Source of the DNA: an uncultured bacterium
Lineage (GTDB): Bacteria; Patescibacteriota; Patescibacteriia; UBA1558; GWA2-36-10
Direction: 5' to 3'
Assembly: GCA_903876815.1 (NCBI GenBank)
Contig: CAIRBL010000012.1
Span: 1-15,867 of the forward strand
Length of the DNA stretch: 15,867 nt
Shown: piece after piece, positions 1 through 6,527 of the stretch
Position numbering within the stretch: the stretch's first letter is position 1
Layout of the letters: each line of letters opens with the position of its first letter
Notes under the pieces: generated by a model
What the model saw: only the letters and a program-made list of their open reading frames with translations
What the model was told of the DNA's origin: nothing
The model's database searches: none
Program-made: the position numbers and the translations under genes

Positions 1-419
1 CAAAAATTAACAACTTCCATGTTCGTCTTGACCATACTCCAGATTTTGAACATTAAAGAATCAAGTTTAGGTCGTTTCCGTATTCATCCAGCTACGCAAG
101 TTTTTCAAGCTTTGCGTATCGCGGTCAATCAAGAGTTGACTAATATCGCCAAAGTTTTGCCACAAGCTTTTGATGTTTTGGCTCCTGGTGGACGCTTGGC
201 AGTGATAAGTTTTCATTCTTTAGAAGATACTATTGTTAAAAAGTTTTTTCAAAATAATAGTCGCACTTGCGTTTGTCCACCTCAAGCACCTCTTTGTACT
301 TGTCAGACCAAAGCTTTGTTAAAAATAGTAACTAAAAAGGTATCAAACCAAGTCAGCAAGAAATTAAAAATAATCCTCGTAGTCGTAGCGCGATTTTACG
401 AGTAGCAGAAAAAATATGA
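1..419 (+). CDS. rsmH: 16S rRNA (cytosine1402-N4)-methyltransferase RsmH, 3' part, with apparent frameshift
   Basis: RsmH uses S-adenosylmethionine to methylate C1402 in the decoding centre of 16S rRNA. Only the C-terminal part is in the window. Frame 1 reads from base 1 through a TTxxxxxL segment, then the family motif RIHPATQVFQALRIAVNQEL and ISFHSLEDTIVKKFF, then a CxCPPxxPxCxC cysteine cluster. Near 339-342 the frame breaks. The frame-1 product runs to a TAG at 403-405 with an unrelated tail, but the canonical ending (IKPSQQEIKNNPRSRSAILR, then VAEKI) continues in the next frame to the TGA at 417-419. Adding one A to the run at 334-338 would restore one ORF. The gene opens the cluster rsmH-ftsL-ftsI-murF, its usual company. 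The break could be a sequencing or assembly indel or a genuine mutation replacing the last 26 or so residues. The identity is secure, the intactness is not. Confidence 0.9.
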
Positions 420-440
420 TCCTTCGGCTAAGCTCAGGAT
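419..440. repeat. Short imperfect palindrome, REP-like
   Basis: This 22-base element begins at the last base of the rsmH stop codon. ATCCT and AGGAT form its ends around a core containing CCTTCGGCTAAGCTCAGG. It is GC-richer than the flanking A/T run (441-469) and resembles the short dispersed intergenic elements common in many bacteria. It has no T-tract, so it is unlikely to be a terminator. Only one copy of this exact type is seen here. Confidence 0.4.
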
Positions 441-469
441 AATAGCATTAAAAATAAAAATAAAAAAAT

Positions 470-787
470 ATGAAAAATTTTAAAAACCAATTGCCTATGT
501 TTTTAAATTTAGTCCATCGTTTCAAAAAAGTGACGATGTTTAGCCTTTTCTTTTTGTGGCTAGGATATTTAGTCTCAATCAATCATGCGGCTGGCCAAAG
601 TTTTGAGATGGACGCTTTAAGTAGTGATTTGAAACAAGTCAATCAAGATATTTTATTACTTAATGTTAAGGCAACCAGTCTGCAATCAATTGAACGCATC
701 GAAGGTGCAAGTAAAAATTTAAATTTGGTCAAGACTAATGATATTTATTATTTGACAGATCATCAAGGCGTAGTGGCTTTAAGATAA
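470..787 (+). CDS. FtsL-like division protein (small single-span membrane protein)
   Basis: This 105-residue protein has a basic N-terminus (residues 1-20), one hydrophobic span at about 21-38 (VTMFSLFFLWLGYLVSIN), and a C-terminal segment at about 45-75 that looks able to form a coiled coil. That is the layout of FtsL/DivIC proteins, which scaffold the septal peptidoglycan machinery at the membrane. The sequence has no diagnostic motif, so the call rests mainly on topology and on its position between rsmH and ftsI, where ftsL usually lies. It ends with TAA at 785-787, 12 bases before the ftsI ATG. No Shine-Dalgarno is visible; the start is preceded by an A-rich stretch. Confidence 0.7.
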   Translation: MKNFKNQLPMFLNLVHRFKKVTMFSLFFLWLGYLVSINHAAGQSFEMDALSSDLKQVNQDILLLNVKATSLQSIERIEGASKNLNLVKTNDIYYLTDHQGVVALR

Positions 788-799
788 TTGACACTCACC

Positions 800-2617
800 A
801 TGTATTTTAATCAGCGTTACAATAATAACAGCAACAATGTGTTGATTGGTAATTTTCGGATTAATACCCTGCAATGGGTTATTTTTTTGTTAATTCTCTT
901 GATTATTGCACGCTTATTTTATTTGCAAATTTTACAAAGTGAAAAATATAAAACTTTAGCTGCCCAACAACACAAAATGATTAAAGTTATAGAGCCAGAA
1001 AGAGGTGAGATTTTTGCTTTGACAGATAAAAAAGAAACAACACAGCTATATCCTTTGGCAGTCAATAAAATTTCTTATGAAGTTTATACTGATCCTAGTA
1101 AAGTCACTCGACCACAAAATTTAGCTGATATTTTGGTAGAGATTTTAGAAGTGGATAAAACTGAAGTTTTGGCTCAATTAGAAAAAGCAGATGATCAATA
1201 CGAAGTGATTAAGAAAAACGTCGATCAAACAGCTATTGATGCTTTGACGCTCAAATTAGATGAATTATTAAAAGATACAAACAAAGATAAAGCCAAAAAA
1301 GATCGTCAAGTCACTACCGGCGTGTTGTGGAATAAAGAAATTTTGCGTTTTTATCCAGATAAAGAAGTTGGTGCTCATATTTTGGGTTTTTTGGGGTATG
1401 CTGAAGATGGAGTGACAAGAGTCGGTAAGTATGGTTTGGAGGGTTTTTGGCAAAAAGATTTAGCGGGCCTTGGTACACAGACAGTTGGCGAACGTGATAT
1501 GTCTGGACGCGCCTTGCCTTTTTCTGAGCTGGCGGCAATGGTTGAAAATGGTGCTGATTTAGTGCTTACTATTGATAGAACCGTGCAATATCAGGCTTGT
1601 AAGGCTTTGGAAAAATCAGTAGCCAGACATGGGGCCAAAAGCGGTAGTGTGATCGTGATGGAAACCACAACTGGCGCTATTCGTGCTATGTGTGGTTATC
1701 CAAGTTTTGATCCTAGTAAATACAATGAGGTTACAAGTGGTGATGTGTATAACAATTTAGCTGTTTATGATGCTTATGAGCCAGGCTCGGTGATGAAAGC
1801 AATCTCTATGGCCATTGCCGTTGATACGGGTCATGTGACAGCTGATACTGTTTATGAAGACAAAGGCGAGGTGAAATTTGCTGGTGGTTTTACTGTCAGA
1901 AATTCTGATCTCAAAGCTCATGGTGTAGTTGATATGACGCATGTTTTGGTAGAATCTTTAAATACAGGAGTTATTTTTGCTACCAAAGATATTAAAAATA
2001 AAATTTATGAAGACTATATGCAAAAATTTGGTTTTGGCCAAACTATCGGTTTGCAAATTAGTCAAGAATCAAAAGGCGATATTTCTGCCTTAAGTAAAAA
2101 AGGTGACATTTATAAAGCAACTTCTTCCTATGGTCAAGGCGTGACAGTCACGCCGATTCAGCTTCTCAATGCTTTTAATGTCTTGGCTAACAATGGTAAT
2201 TTAGTCAAGCCTTATTTAGTGAGTGAAGTGAAAAAAAATAACGGTCAAGTAGATAAGTTTGGTCCAGAAATTTTGCATCAAGTTATTTCCAAAAGCACAG
2301 CCTCTACTTTGTCAGCGATGTTAACTCAAGTAGTGGAAACTGGACACTCTCGGCATGCGGCTGTGGCTGGATATTATGTAGCTGGCAAAACAGGTACAGC
2401 ACAGGTTGTAAATCCTAACACAGGTAAATATTATGATGCTAGTAAAGTTATTCATAGTTTTGCTGGTTTTGCTCCAGTAGAAAATCCAAAATTCACTATT
2501 TTGACCAAACTTGACTTTCCGACCTCTGCGCCTTATGCTGAAAGCACAGCAGCTCCATTATTTGCAGAAATTGCTAAATTTTTGCTAGAATATTACCAGA
2601 TTCCACCAACTAGATAA
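800..2617 (+). CDS. ftsI: Penicillin-binding protein FtsI/PBP2 family, septal peptidoglycan transpeptidase
   Basis: This class B penicillin-binding protein cross-links peptidoglycan strands at the division septum. It has a short cytoplasmic N-terminus, a membrane anchor at about 25-45 (WVIFLLILLIIARLFYLQIL), a dimerisation/pedestal domain to about residue 240, and the transpeptidase domain after that. All three active-site motifs are present (numbered from the ATG): SVMK at 330-333 with the acylated serine, SLN at 386-388, and KTGT at 530-533. No PASTA domain follows. The length (605 residues) is normal for the family. The ATG at 800 is preferred, although an in-frame TTG at 788, directly after the upstream stop codon, would add four residues. 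MurF starts 5 bases downstream, so the genes are probably cotranscribed. Confidence 0.95.
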   Translation: MYFNQRYNNNSNNVLIGNFRINTLQWVIFLLILLIIARLFYLQILQSEKYKTLAAQQHKMIKVIEPERGEIFALTDKKETTQLYPLAVNKISYEVYTDPSKVTRPQNLADILVEILEVDKTEVLAQLEKADDQYEVIKKNVDQTAIDALTLKLDELLKDTNKDKAKKDRQVTTGVLWNKEILRFYPDKEVGAHILGFLGYAEDGVTRVGKYGLEGFWQKDLAGLGTQTVGERDMSGRALPFSELAAMVENGADLVLTIDRTVQYQACKALEKSVARHGAKSGSVIVMETTTGAIRAMCGYPSFDPSKYNEVTSGDVYNNLAVYDAYEPGSVMKAISMAIAVDTGHVTADTVYEDKGEVKFAGGFTVRNSDLKAHGVVDMTHVLVESLNTGVIFATKDIKNKIYEDYMQKFGFGQTIGLQISQESKGDISALSKKGDIYKATSSYGQGVTVTPIQLLNAFNVLANNGNLVKPYLVSEVKKNNGQVDKFGPEILHQVISKSTASTLSAMLTQVVETGHSRHAAVAGYYVAGKTGTAQVVNPNTGKYYDASKVIHSFAGFAPVENPKFTILTKLDFPTSAPYAESTAAPLFAEIAKFLLEYYQIPPTR

Positions 2618-2622
2618 TTTTT

Positions 2623-3885
2623 ATGAAAAAAATCTTACATTTTGTTTTGAAAGTTTTAAGTAAAGCCGTTTTAGCAAAATACCAACCGCGTATTATTGCT
2701 ATTACTGGTAGCGTTGGTAAGACCTCTGCAAAAGAGGCCATTTTTGCTATTTTGAGTGAAAAATACGAAGTCAGACGCAATGTAAAAAATTATAACAACG
2801 AAATTGGTTTGCCACTGACAATTTTAAATAAAGTGAGCGCAGGTAACAATCTCTGGGCTTGGTGCACTTTGGTTGTTTCCAGTTTTTTTTCTTTATTAAT
2901 TTTGACCAATAAAAAATACCCTAAAATTTTGATTTTAGAAATGGGCGCTGACAGACCGGGGGATATCGCATATTTGACTAGTATTGCTAAGCCAGACTTG
3001 GCAGTTTTGACAGCCATTGGCTCAAGTCATATAGAATTTTTTGGTAGCAAATTTAATATCGCTAAAGAAAAGGGTACTATTTTGGATCGTTTAACTGAAA
3101 AAGATGTTGCAATTTTAAATGAAGACGATGAGCTACTTGTGCCACTCAAGACAAAAACTAAAAGTTTAGTTTTAAGTTTTGGCCAAAGTGAAACTAGTGA
3201 TGTGCAAATCAAAAATATTGCCATGATTAAAAATGCGTTTAGTTTTGCCACTACTTTTGAAATAATTTATCAAAACCAAACAGAAGAAATTATTTTACCT
3301 GGAGTTTTGGGCCAGCAGCATGCTTTAGCTGCTGCCGCGGCAGCTTCTGTAGCTTTAGCTTTGGGTTTTAATCTTAAGCATATCAAGGCTGGCTTGTTAA
3401 AATATCAGCCAGCTAAAGGCAGGACTAATTTGATTAAGGGCATTAAGAATTCTTGGATTATTGATGATACTTACAATGCTTCACCGCAGTCGGCTAAAGT
3501 AGCGGTAGATATTTTAAAAAACATTCAAACTGAAGGTAGAAAAATTGCAGTTTTAGGAGATATGCTAGAGTTGGGTCAGGACAGTGAATCTGAGCACAAT
3601 GCCTTGGGGGAATATATTGCTAAATTAGAAATTGATTATTTATTTGTAGTTGGCGAAAGATCTCGAGACATTCAAAGAGGAGCCATAGTAGCGGGTATGA
3701 GTGAAGACAAAATTTATCATTTTGCCCATACTATTGAAGCTGGTTATTTTTTGCAAGATCGAATCAAGGAAGATGACGTTATTTTAGTCAAAGGATCACG
3801 GGGCGCTAAGATGGAGCAAGTGGTTTATGAAATCATGGCTAAGCCTTGGGAGGCGTTAGAAGTTTTAGTTGGTCCAGTCAAATAG
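2623..3885 (+). CDS. murF: MurF-type Mur ligase (UDP-MurNAc-tripeptide:D-Ala-D-Ala ligase)
   Basis: MurF adds D-alanyl-D-alanine to UDP-MurNAc-tripeptide, the last cytoplasmic step of the peptidoglycan precursor. Seen here are the ATP-binding loop ITGSVGKTS (27-35), YNNEIGLPLT (57-66), EMGADRPGDI (106-115), the DDTYNASPQS motif (281 on) that is typical of MurF, GDMLELG, and KGSRGAKMEQVV near the C-terminus. The protein is 420 residues. The usual N-terminal UDP-substrate domain of about 90 residues is missing: the P-loop begins at residue 27 after a short amphipathic helix. A hydrophobic stretch at about 77-95 (LWAWCTLVVSSFFSLLILT) lies between two motifs. The peptidoglycan-ligase family is certain. 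MurF is favoured over other Mur ligases by the motifs and by the neighbours. Confidence 0.87.
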   Translation: MKKILHFVLKVLSKAVLAKYQPRIIAITGSVGKTSAKEAIFAILSEKYEVRRNVKNYNNEIGLPLTILNKVSAGNNLWAWCTLVVSSFFSLLILTNKKYPKILILEMGADRPGDIAYLTSIAKPDLAVLTAIGSSHIEFFGSKFNIAKEKGTILDRLTEKDVAILNEDDELLVPLKTKTKSLVLSFGQSETSDVQIKNIAMIKNAFSFATTFEIIYQNQTEEIILPGVLGQQHALAAAAAASVALALGFNLKHIKAGLLKYQPAKGRTNLIKGIKNSWIIDDTYNASPQSAKVAVDILKNIQTEGRKIAVLGDMLELGQDSESEHNALGEYIAKLEIDYLFVVGERSRDIQRGAIVAGMSEDKIYHFAHTIEAGYFLQDRIKEDDVILVKGSRGAKMEQVVYEIMAKPWEALEVLVGPVK

Positions 3886-3886
3886 T

Positions 3887-3915
3887 TTGACTTTTGAGAT
3901 ATTGTTTGCTAAATA
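3887..3915 (+). promoter_or_regulatory. Possible promoter after murF
   Basis: TTGACT at 3887-3892 is followed by 17 bases and TAAATA at 3910-3915, preceded by TGC. The -35 is good and the -10 is weak. If used, it would transcribe the repeat cluster and tRNA-Glu. Confidence 0.3.
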
Positions 3916-3951
3916 TATAGAACTATAGTTTAATAAGGCTCTATTCCCTCA

Positions 3952-4087
3952 GCTCTTTGGCAAGCTCGAGTTCTCCCTGTTGGGAGGCAAGCTTGAGTTC
4001 TCGACAAGCTCGAACACGAAGCATATTTGTCTTCGAGCGAGTGAAAATTAGACTTATGTCTTCGAGCGAGCGTAGCGAGTCGAGAAG
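3952..4087. repeat. Cluster of short direct and inverted repeats
   Basis: This gene-free stretch between murF and tRNA-Glu is built of repeated units. GGCAAGCTcGAGTTCTC at 3959-3975 recurs as GGCAAGCTtGAGTTCTC at 3986-4002 with one difference, and a shorter related piece, CAAGCTCGAAC, lies at 4005-4015. TGTCTTCGAGCGAG occurs at 4028-4041 and again at 4057-4070. The last copy extends into an imperfect palindrome (4060-4087) with CTTCGA at one end and TCGAGAAG at the other. CCC..GGG pairing occurs around 3976-3987. Such elements resemble REP-type or dispersed CPR intergenic repeats. No ORF is convincing here. Confidence 0.65.
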
Positions 4088-4092
4088 TAGAA

Positions 4093-4098
4093 TATAAT
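4093..4098 (+). promoter_or_regulatory. -10 box upstream of tRNA-Glu
   Basis: A perfect TATAAT lies 13 bases before the mature tRNA 5' end, the right distance for a tRNA promoter. No good -35 hexamer is found 16-18 bases upstream, where the repeat cluster ends, so the promoter is either -10-driven or weak. Confidence 0.45.
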
Positions 4099-4111
4099 AT
4101 TTATCTTTCAT

Positions 4112-4186
4112 GGCCCTATCGTCTAACGGTTAGGACGCCAGGTTCTCATCCTGGTAATCAGGGTTCGATTCCCTGTAGGGTCACCA
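4112..4186 (+). tRNA. tRNA-Glu (anticodon CTC)
   Basis: The cloverleaf folds fully. The acceptor stem pairs GGCCCTA with TAGGGTC (one G-U). The anticodon stem CCAGG/CCTGG holds the loop TTCTCAT with anticodon CTC, which reads GAG. The T-arm is CAGGG-TTCGATT-CCCTG. The discriminator is A, and CCA is encoded at 4184-4186. No intron is present. Confidence 0.96.
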
Positions 4187-4193
4187 ACAAATT

Positions 4194-4225
4194 ACAGGCT
4201 TTAAATAGGCTTGTTTTTTTATTTT
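4194..4225 (+). terminator. Probable terminator of tRNA-Glu
   Basis: ACAGGC (4194-4199) can pair with GCTTGT (4209-4214, one G-U), leaving a 9-base loop, and is followed by a T-run at 4214-4220. The stem is short, so termination may be partial. Read-through would enter rfbB at 4247. Confidence 0.45.
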
Positions 4226-4246
4226 AAAATAGTAGACTTACAGTGT

Positions 4247-5212
4247 ATGAAACTATTAGTTACTGGTGGGGCTGGTTTTATTGGCTCCAACTTTATTCGT
4301 CAATATCTCAAAAACCATCCAAATGATAGCATTATTAATTTGGATTTGTTGACTTATGCAGGAAATTTAGAGAATTTGGCTGATTTAGCTACTAATGCTA
4401 ATTATAAATTTGTCCAAGGCGATATTTGTGATGCTGAATTAGTCAATGAATTAGTCAAAGAAGTGGATATTATCGTCCATTTTGCGGCGGAAACGCATGT
4501 AGATAGATCAATTACTGGGCCTGCAGCTTTTGTAAAGACCAATGTTTTAGGCACTTATACTTTATTAGAAGCCGCTAGAAATAATGGCAATAAACGTTTT
4601 CATCATGTGTCTACTGATGAAGTTTTTGGTGCTTTGAAGCCTGAAGACCCAAAGTTTACAGAAAAAACTTTGTATGATCCTAGAAGTCCATATAGCGCCT
4701 CAAAAGCTAGCTCTGATCATTTAGTTCGTGCTTATTGGCATACTTATCAATTGCCGATTACGATTTCCAATTGTACAAATAACTATGGGCCATATCAGTA
4801 TCCAGAAAAATTGCTCCCGCTTTTTATTACCAACTTAATGCAAAATAAAAAAGTGCCAGTTTATGGCCAAGGTTTAAATATTCGCGATTGGATCTACGTC
4901 GATGATCACAATCTTGGAATTGAAGCTATTTTACAATTTGGCAAACTAGGTGAAACTTATTGTTTAGGTGGAGAAAATGAATTAACAAATTTAGAAATTA
5001 CTAAACTTATTTTGCAAGCTTTTGCTAAAACCGAAAGCGAAATTGAATATGTTACCGATAGACTTGGTCATGATTTTCGTTATGCCATGGATATCACTAA
5101 GGCTAAAAAAGAACTAAATTGGCAACCACAAATGGATTTTCAAACCGGCTTGCAAAAAACTGTTTTATGGTATCAAAACAATCAAGCTTGGTGGGAAAAA
5201 TTAAAGAAATAA
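4247..5212 (+). CDS. rfbB: dTDP-glucose 4,6-dehydratase
   Basis: RfbB/RmlB converts dTDP-glucose to dTDP-4-keto-6-deoxyglucose, using tightly bound NAD, in the route to dTDP-rhamnose and other deoxysugars. The Rossmann motif TGGAGFIGSNF starts at residue 6. HFAAETHVDRS follows, then the catalytic T-D-E in VSTDEVFG (T123, D124, E125), the Y149-xxx-K153 pair in YSASK, and the family segment SNCTNNYGPYQYPEKLLP. At 321 residues it is slightly shorter than E. coli RfbB but complete. The frame stays open upstream to a TTG at 4211, but the ATG at 4247 places the NAD motif at the usual distance and avoids starting inside the tRNA terminator. rfbA lies 83 bases downstream. rfbC and rfbD are not in the window. 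Confidence 0.95.
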   Translation: MKLLVTGGAGFIGSNFIRQYLKNHPNDSIINLDLLTYAGNLENLADLATNANYKFVQGDICDAELVNELVKEVDIIVHFAAETHVDRSITGPAAFVKTNVLGTYTLLEAARNNGNKRFHHVSTDEVFGALKPEDPKFTEKTLYDPRSPYSASKASSDHLVRAYWHTYQLPITISNCTNNYGPYQYPEKLLPLFITNLMQNKKVPVYGQGLNIRDWIYVDDHNLGIEAILQFGKLGETYCLGGENELTNLEITKLILQAFAKTESEIEYVTDRLGHDFRYAMDITKAKKELNWQPQMDFQTGLQKTVLWYQNNQAWWEKLKK

Positions 5213-5252
5213 ATTAATATATCGCAGGAGCAAAGTTTCAAAATTAACCAAG

Positions 5253-5283
5253 TAAACTCGCCCCGCGTCGCGGGGCGAGTTTA
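5253..5283. repeat. Perfect GC-rich hairpin between rfbB and rfbA
   Basis: TAAACTCGCCCCGC (5253-5266) is the exact reverse complement of 5270-5283, giving a 14-bp stem with a 3-base GTC loop. It ends 12 bases before the rfbA ATG and has no T-run on either strand, so it is not a standard terminator. It may stabilise or process the mRNA, or be a dispersed palindromic repeat. Confidence 0.8.
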
Positions 5284-5295
5284 AGAGAAAATTTT

Positions 5296-6021
5296 ATGAA
5301 AGGAATTATTTTATCGGGCGGTTTAGGGACAAGACTTTTACCACTGACGAAAATCACCAGTAAGCAATTATTACCGATTTATAATCGGCCAATGATTTAT
5401 TATCCACTAAATACTTTAGCAAAAGCCGGCATCAAAGAAATTTTGATCATTGTGTCACCAGATAGAGCTGGTGATTATCTCAATCTTTTGGGTAGCGGTA
5501 AACAATGGGGTTTAAAATTTACTTATGAAATTCAAGACAAGCCAGCTGGTTTACCACAAGCCTTTGTGATTGGTGAAAATTTTATTGGCAAAGAAGATGT
5601 AGTGATGATTTTGGGGGACAATATTTTTGAAGATGATTTATCAGAGGAAATAAAAAGTTTTAAAGGCGGAGCAAAACTATTTGCCAAAAAAGTCCCAGAT
5701 CCAGAAAGATTTGGTGTCGTAAAATTTGATGCTAATTTTAAAGCCGAAAAGATAGTTGAGAAGCCAAAAGAGTTTTTATCTGATTATGCTTTGACTGGCT
5801 TATATGTTTATGATAATCGCGTGATTGAAGTGGCTAAAAATTGCAAGCCTTCTGCTAGGGGTGAATTTGAAATTACCGATTTACATAATTGGTATTTAGA
5901 GCATAATGAAGTAGAAATTGCCGTTGTAGAAGGCGAGTGGCTAGATGCCGGAACTTTTGAAAGTCTCTACAAAGCGCAAACTCTGGCTAAAGAAAAGTTA
6001 GATTCTAAAATGGTGATATAA
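5296..6021 (+). CDS. rfbA: Glucose-1-phosphate thymidylyltransferase
   Basis: RfbA/RmlA joins glucose-1-phosphate and dTTP to give dTDP-glucose and pyrophosphate, the substrate of the neighbouring RfbB. The nucleotide-binding signature SGGLGTRLLPLTK is at residues 7-19, followed by SKQLLPIYNRPMIYY. The metal and sugar-phosphate site GDNIFED is at 107-113, and EWLDAGT with the second acidic residue D217 is at 214-220. The protein is 241 residues, against about 290 for E. coli RmlA. It lacks the C-terminal extension that forms the allosteric region in the long type, so it belongs to the short type. A strong terminator follows the stop codon directly. Confidence 0.93.
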   Translation: MKGIILSGGLGTRLLPLTKITSKQLLPIYNRPMIYYPLNTLAKAGIKEILIIVSPDRAGDYLNLLGSGKQWGLKFTYEIQDKPAGLPQAFVIGENFIGKEDVVMILGDNIFEDDLSEEIKSFKGGAKLFAKKVPDPERFGVVKFDANFKAEKIVEKPKEFLSDYALTGLYVYDNRVIEVAKNCKPSARGEFEITDLHNWYLEHNEVEIAVVEGEWLDAGTFESLYKAQTLAKEKLDSKMVI

Positions 6022-6049
6022 AAAAAGCCGTCCAAATGGGCGGTTTTTT
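6022..6049 (+). terminator. Rho-independent terminator after rfbA
   Basis: AAAAAGCCGTCC pairs with GGGCGGTTTTTT across an AAAT loop (two G-U pairs), so the stem itself ends in a run of six T. It begins at the rfbA stop and isolates the sugar genes from the suf operon promoter 4 bases later. Confidence 0.9.
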
Positions 6050-6052
6050 AAC

Positions 6053-6081
6053 TTGACATTTTAGTTTATTTTAAATATAAT
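6053..6081 (+). promoter_or_regulatory. Consensus sigma-70-type promoter of the rrf2-suf operon
   Basis: TTGACA (6053-6058), exactly 17 bases, then TATAAT (6076-6081) is a full consensus promoter. Transcription should start near 6088, about 24 bases before the rrf2 ATG. An imperfect inverted repeat, TTTAAATATAA (6070-6080) and TTATAGTTTAAA (6090-6101), straddles the -10 and start site. It is a candidate operator for the Rrf2 protein encoded next. Confidence 0.9.
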
Positions 6082-6111
6082 CAAATTGCTTATAGTTTAA
6101 AGAAAATCAAT

Positions 6112-6516
6112 ATGTTTAATATTTCCGCCAAAGCTGATTATGCGCTAGTTATTATGCTAGAATTGGCTAAAAAATATGGTCAAGGTATGGTTTCCATGGC
6201 TGATATCACTGAAACTAGAAAACTATCGCCAGCTTATTTAACCCAAATTACCAGACCTTTGAAAAAGGCTGGTTTATTGTTAAGTAAAGAAGGAAAAACC
6301 GGTGGTTATGTTTTACAGCGTCCGCCTGCTGAAATCAGCGTTTTGGAGATTTTAGAAGCTTTGCAAGGTAAGATAAAATTAAGTCGTCATGATTGTTCAT
6401 CTTTTTGTGCGGCTTTTCATGCTTGTGATGCTAAGACCGTTTGGCCGAGTCTGATGTCAGAAATAAAAGAATTATTAGCTAAAAAAACTTTAGCAGATTT
6501 ATTAAAGAGTTTGTAA
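6112..6516 (+). CDS. Rrf2/IscR-family iron-sulfur regulator of the suf operon
   Basis: Rrf2 proteins are winged-helix transcription factors, and many sense Fe-S status through a bound cluster. The N-terminal ISAKADYALVIMLELAKKYG (4-23), the recognition region LSPAYLTQITRPLKKAGLL, and the wing GKTGGYVL (61-68) match the family. Three cysteines, C95, C99 and C105, lie in SRHDCSSFCAAFHACD, the place where IscR, NsrR and RirA bind their cluster. The C-x3-C-x5-C spacing has a shorter first gap than the C-x5-C-x5-C of E. coli IscR. At 134 residues the length is normal. It is the first gene of the operon, 11 bases before sufC, which points to autoregulation together with the suf genes. Family certain, target inferred. 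Confidence 0.88.
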   Translation: MFNISAKADYALVIMLELAKKYGQGMVSMADITETRKLSPAYLTQITRPLKKAGLLLSKEGKTGGYVLQRPPAEISVLEILEALQGKIKLSRHDCSSFCAAFHACDAKTVWPSLMSEIKELLAKKTLADLLKSL

Positions 6517-6527
6517 GAATTAATTAT

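Noticed and set aside
3..53. Frame 3 reading at the left edge (INNFHVRLDHTPDFEH then stop)
   Set aside because: Frame 1 is continuous from base 1 into the conserved RsmH motif and carries the expected TT..L..I segment, so frame 3 is not needed.
788..799. TTG start for ftsI
   Set aside because: It adds four residues, has no ribosome-binding signal, and an ATG follows 12 bases later.
3952..4087. CRISPR array
   Set aside because: Only two copies of each repeat, each 14-17 bases, with no regular multi-spacer series and no cas genes nearby.
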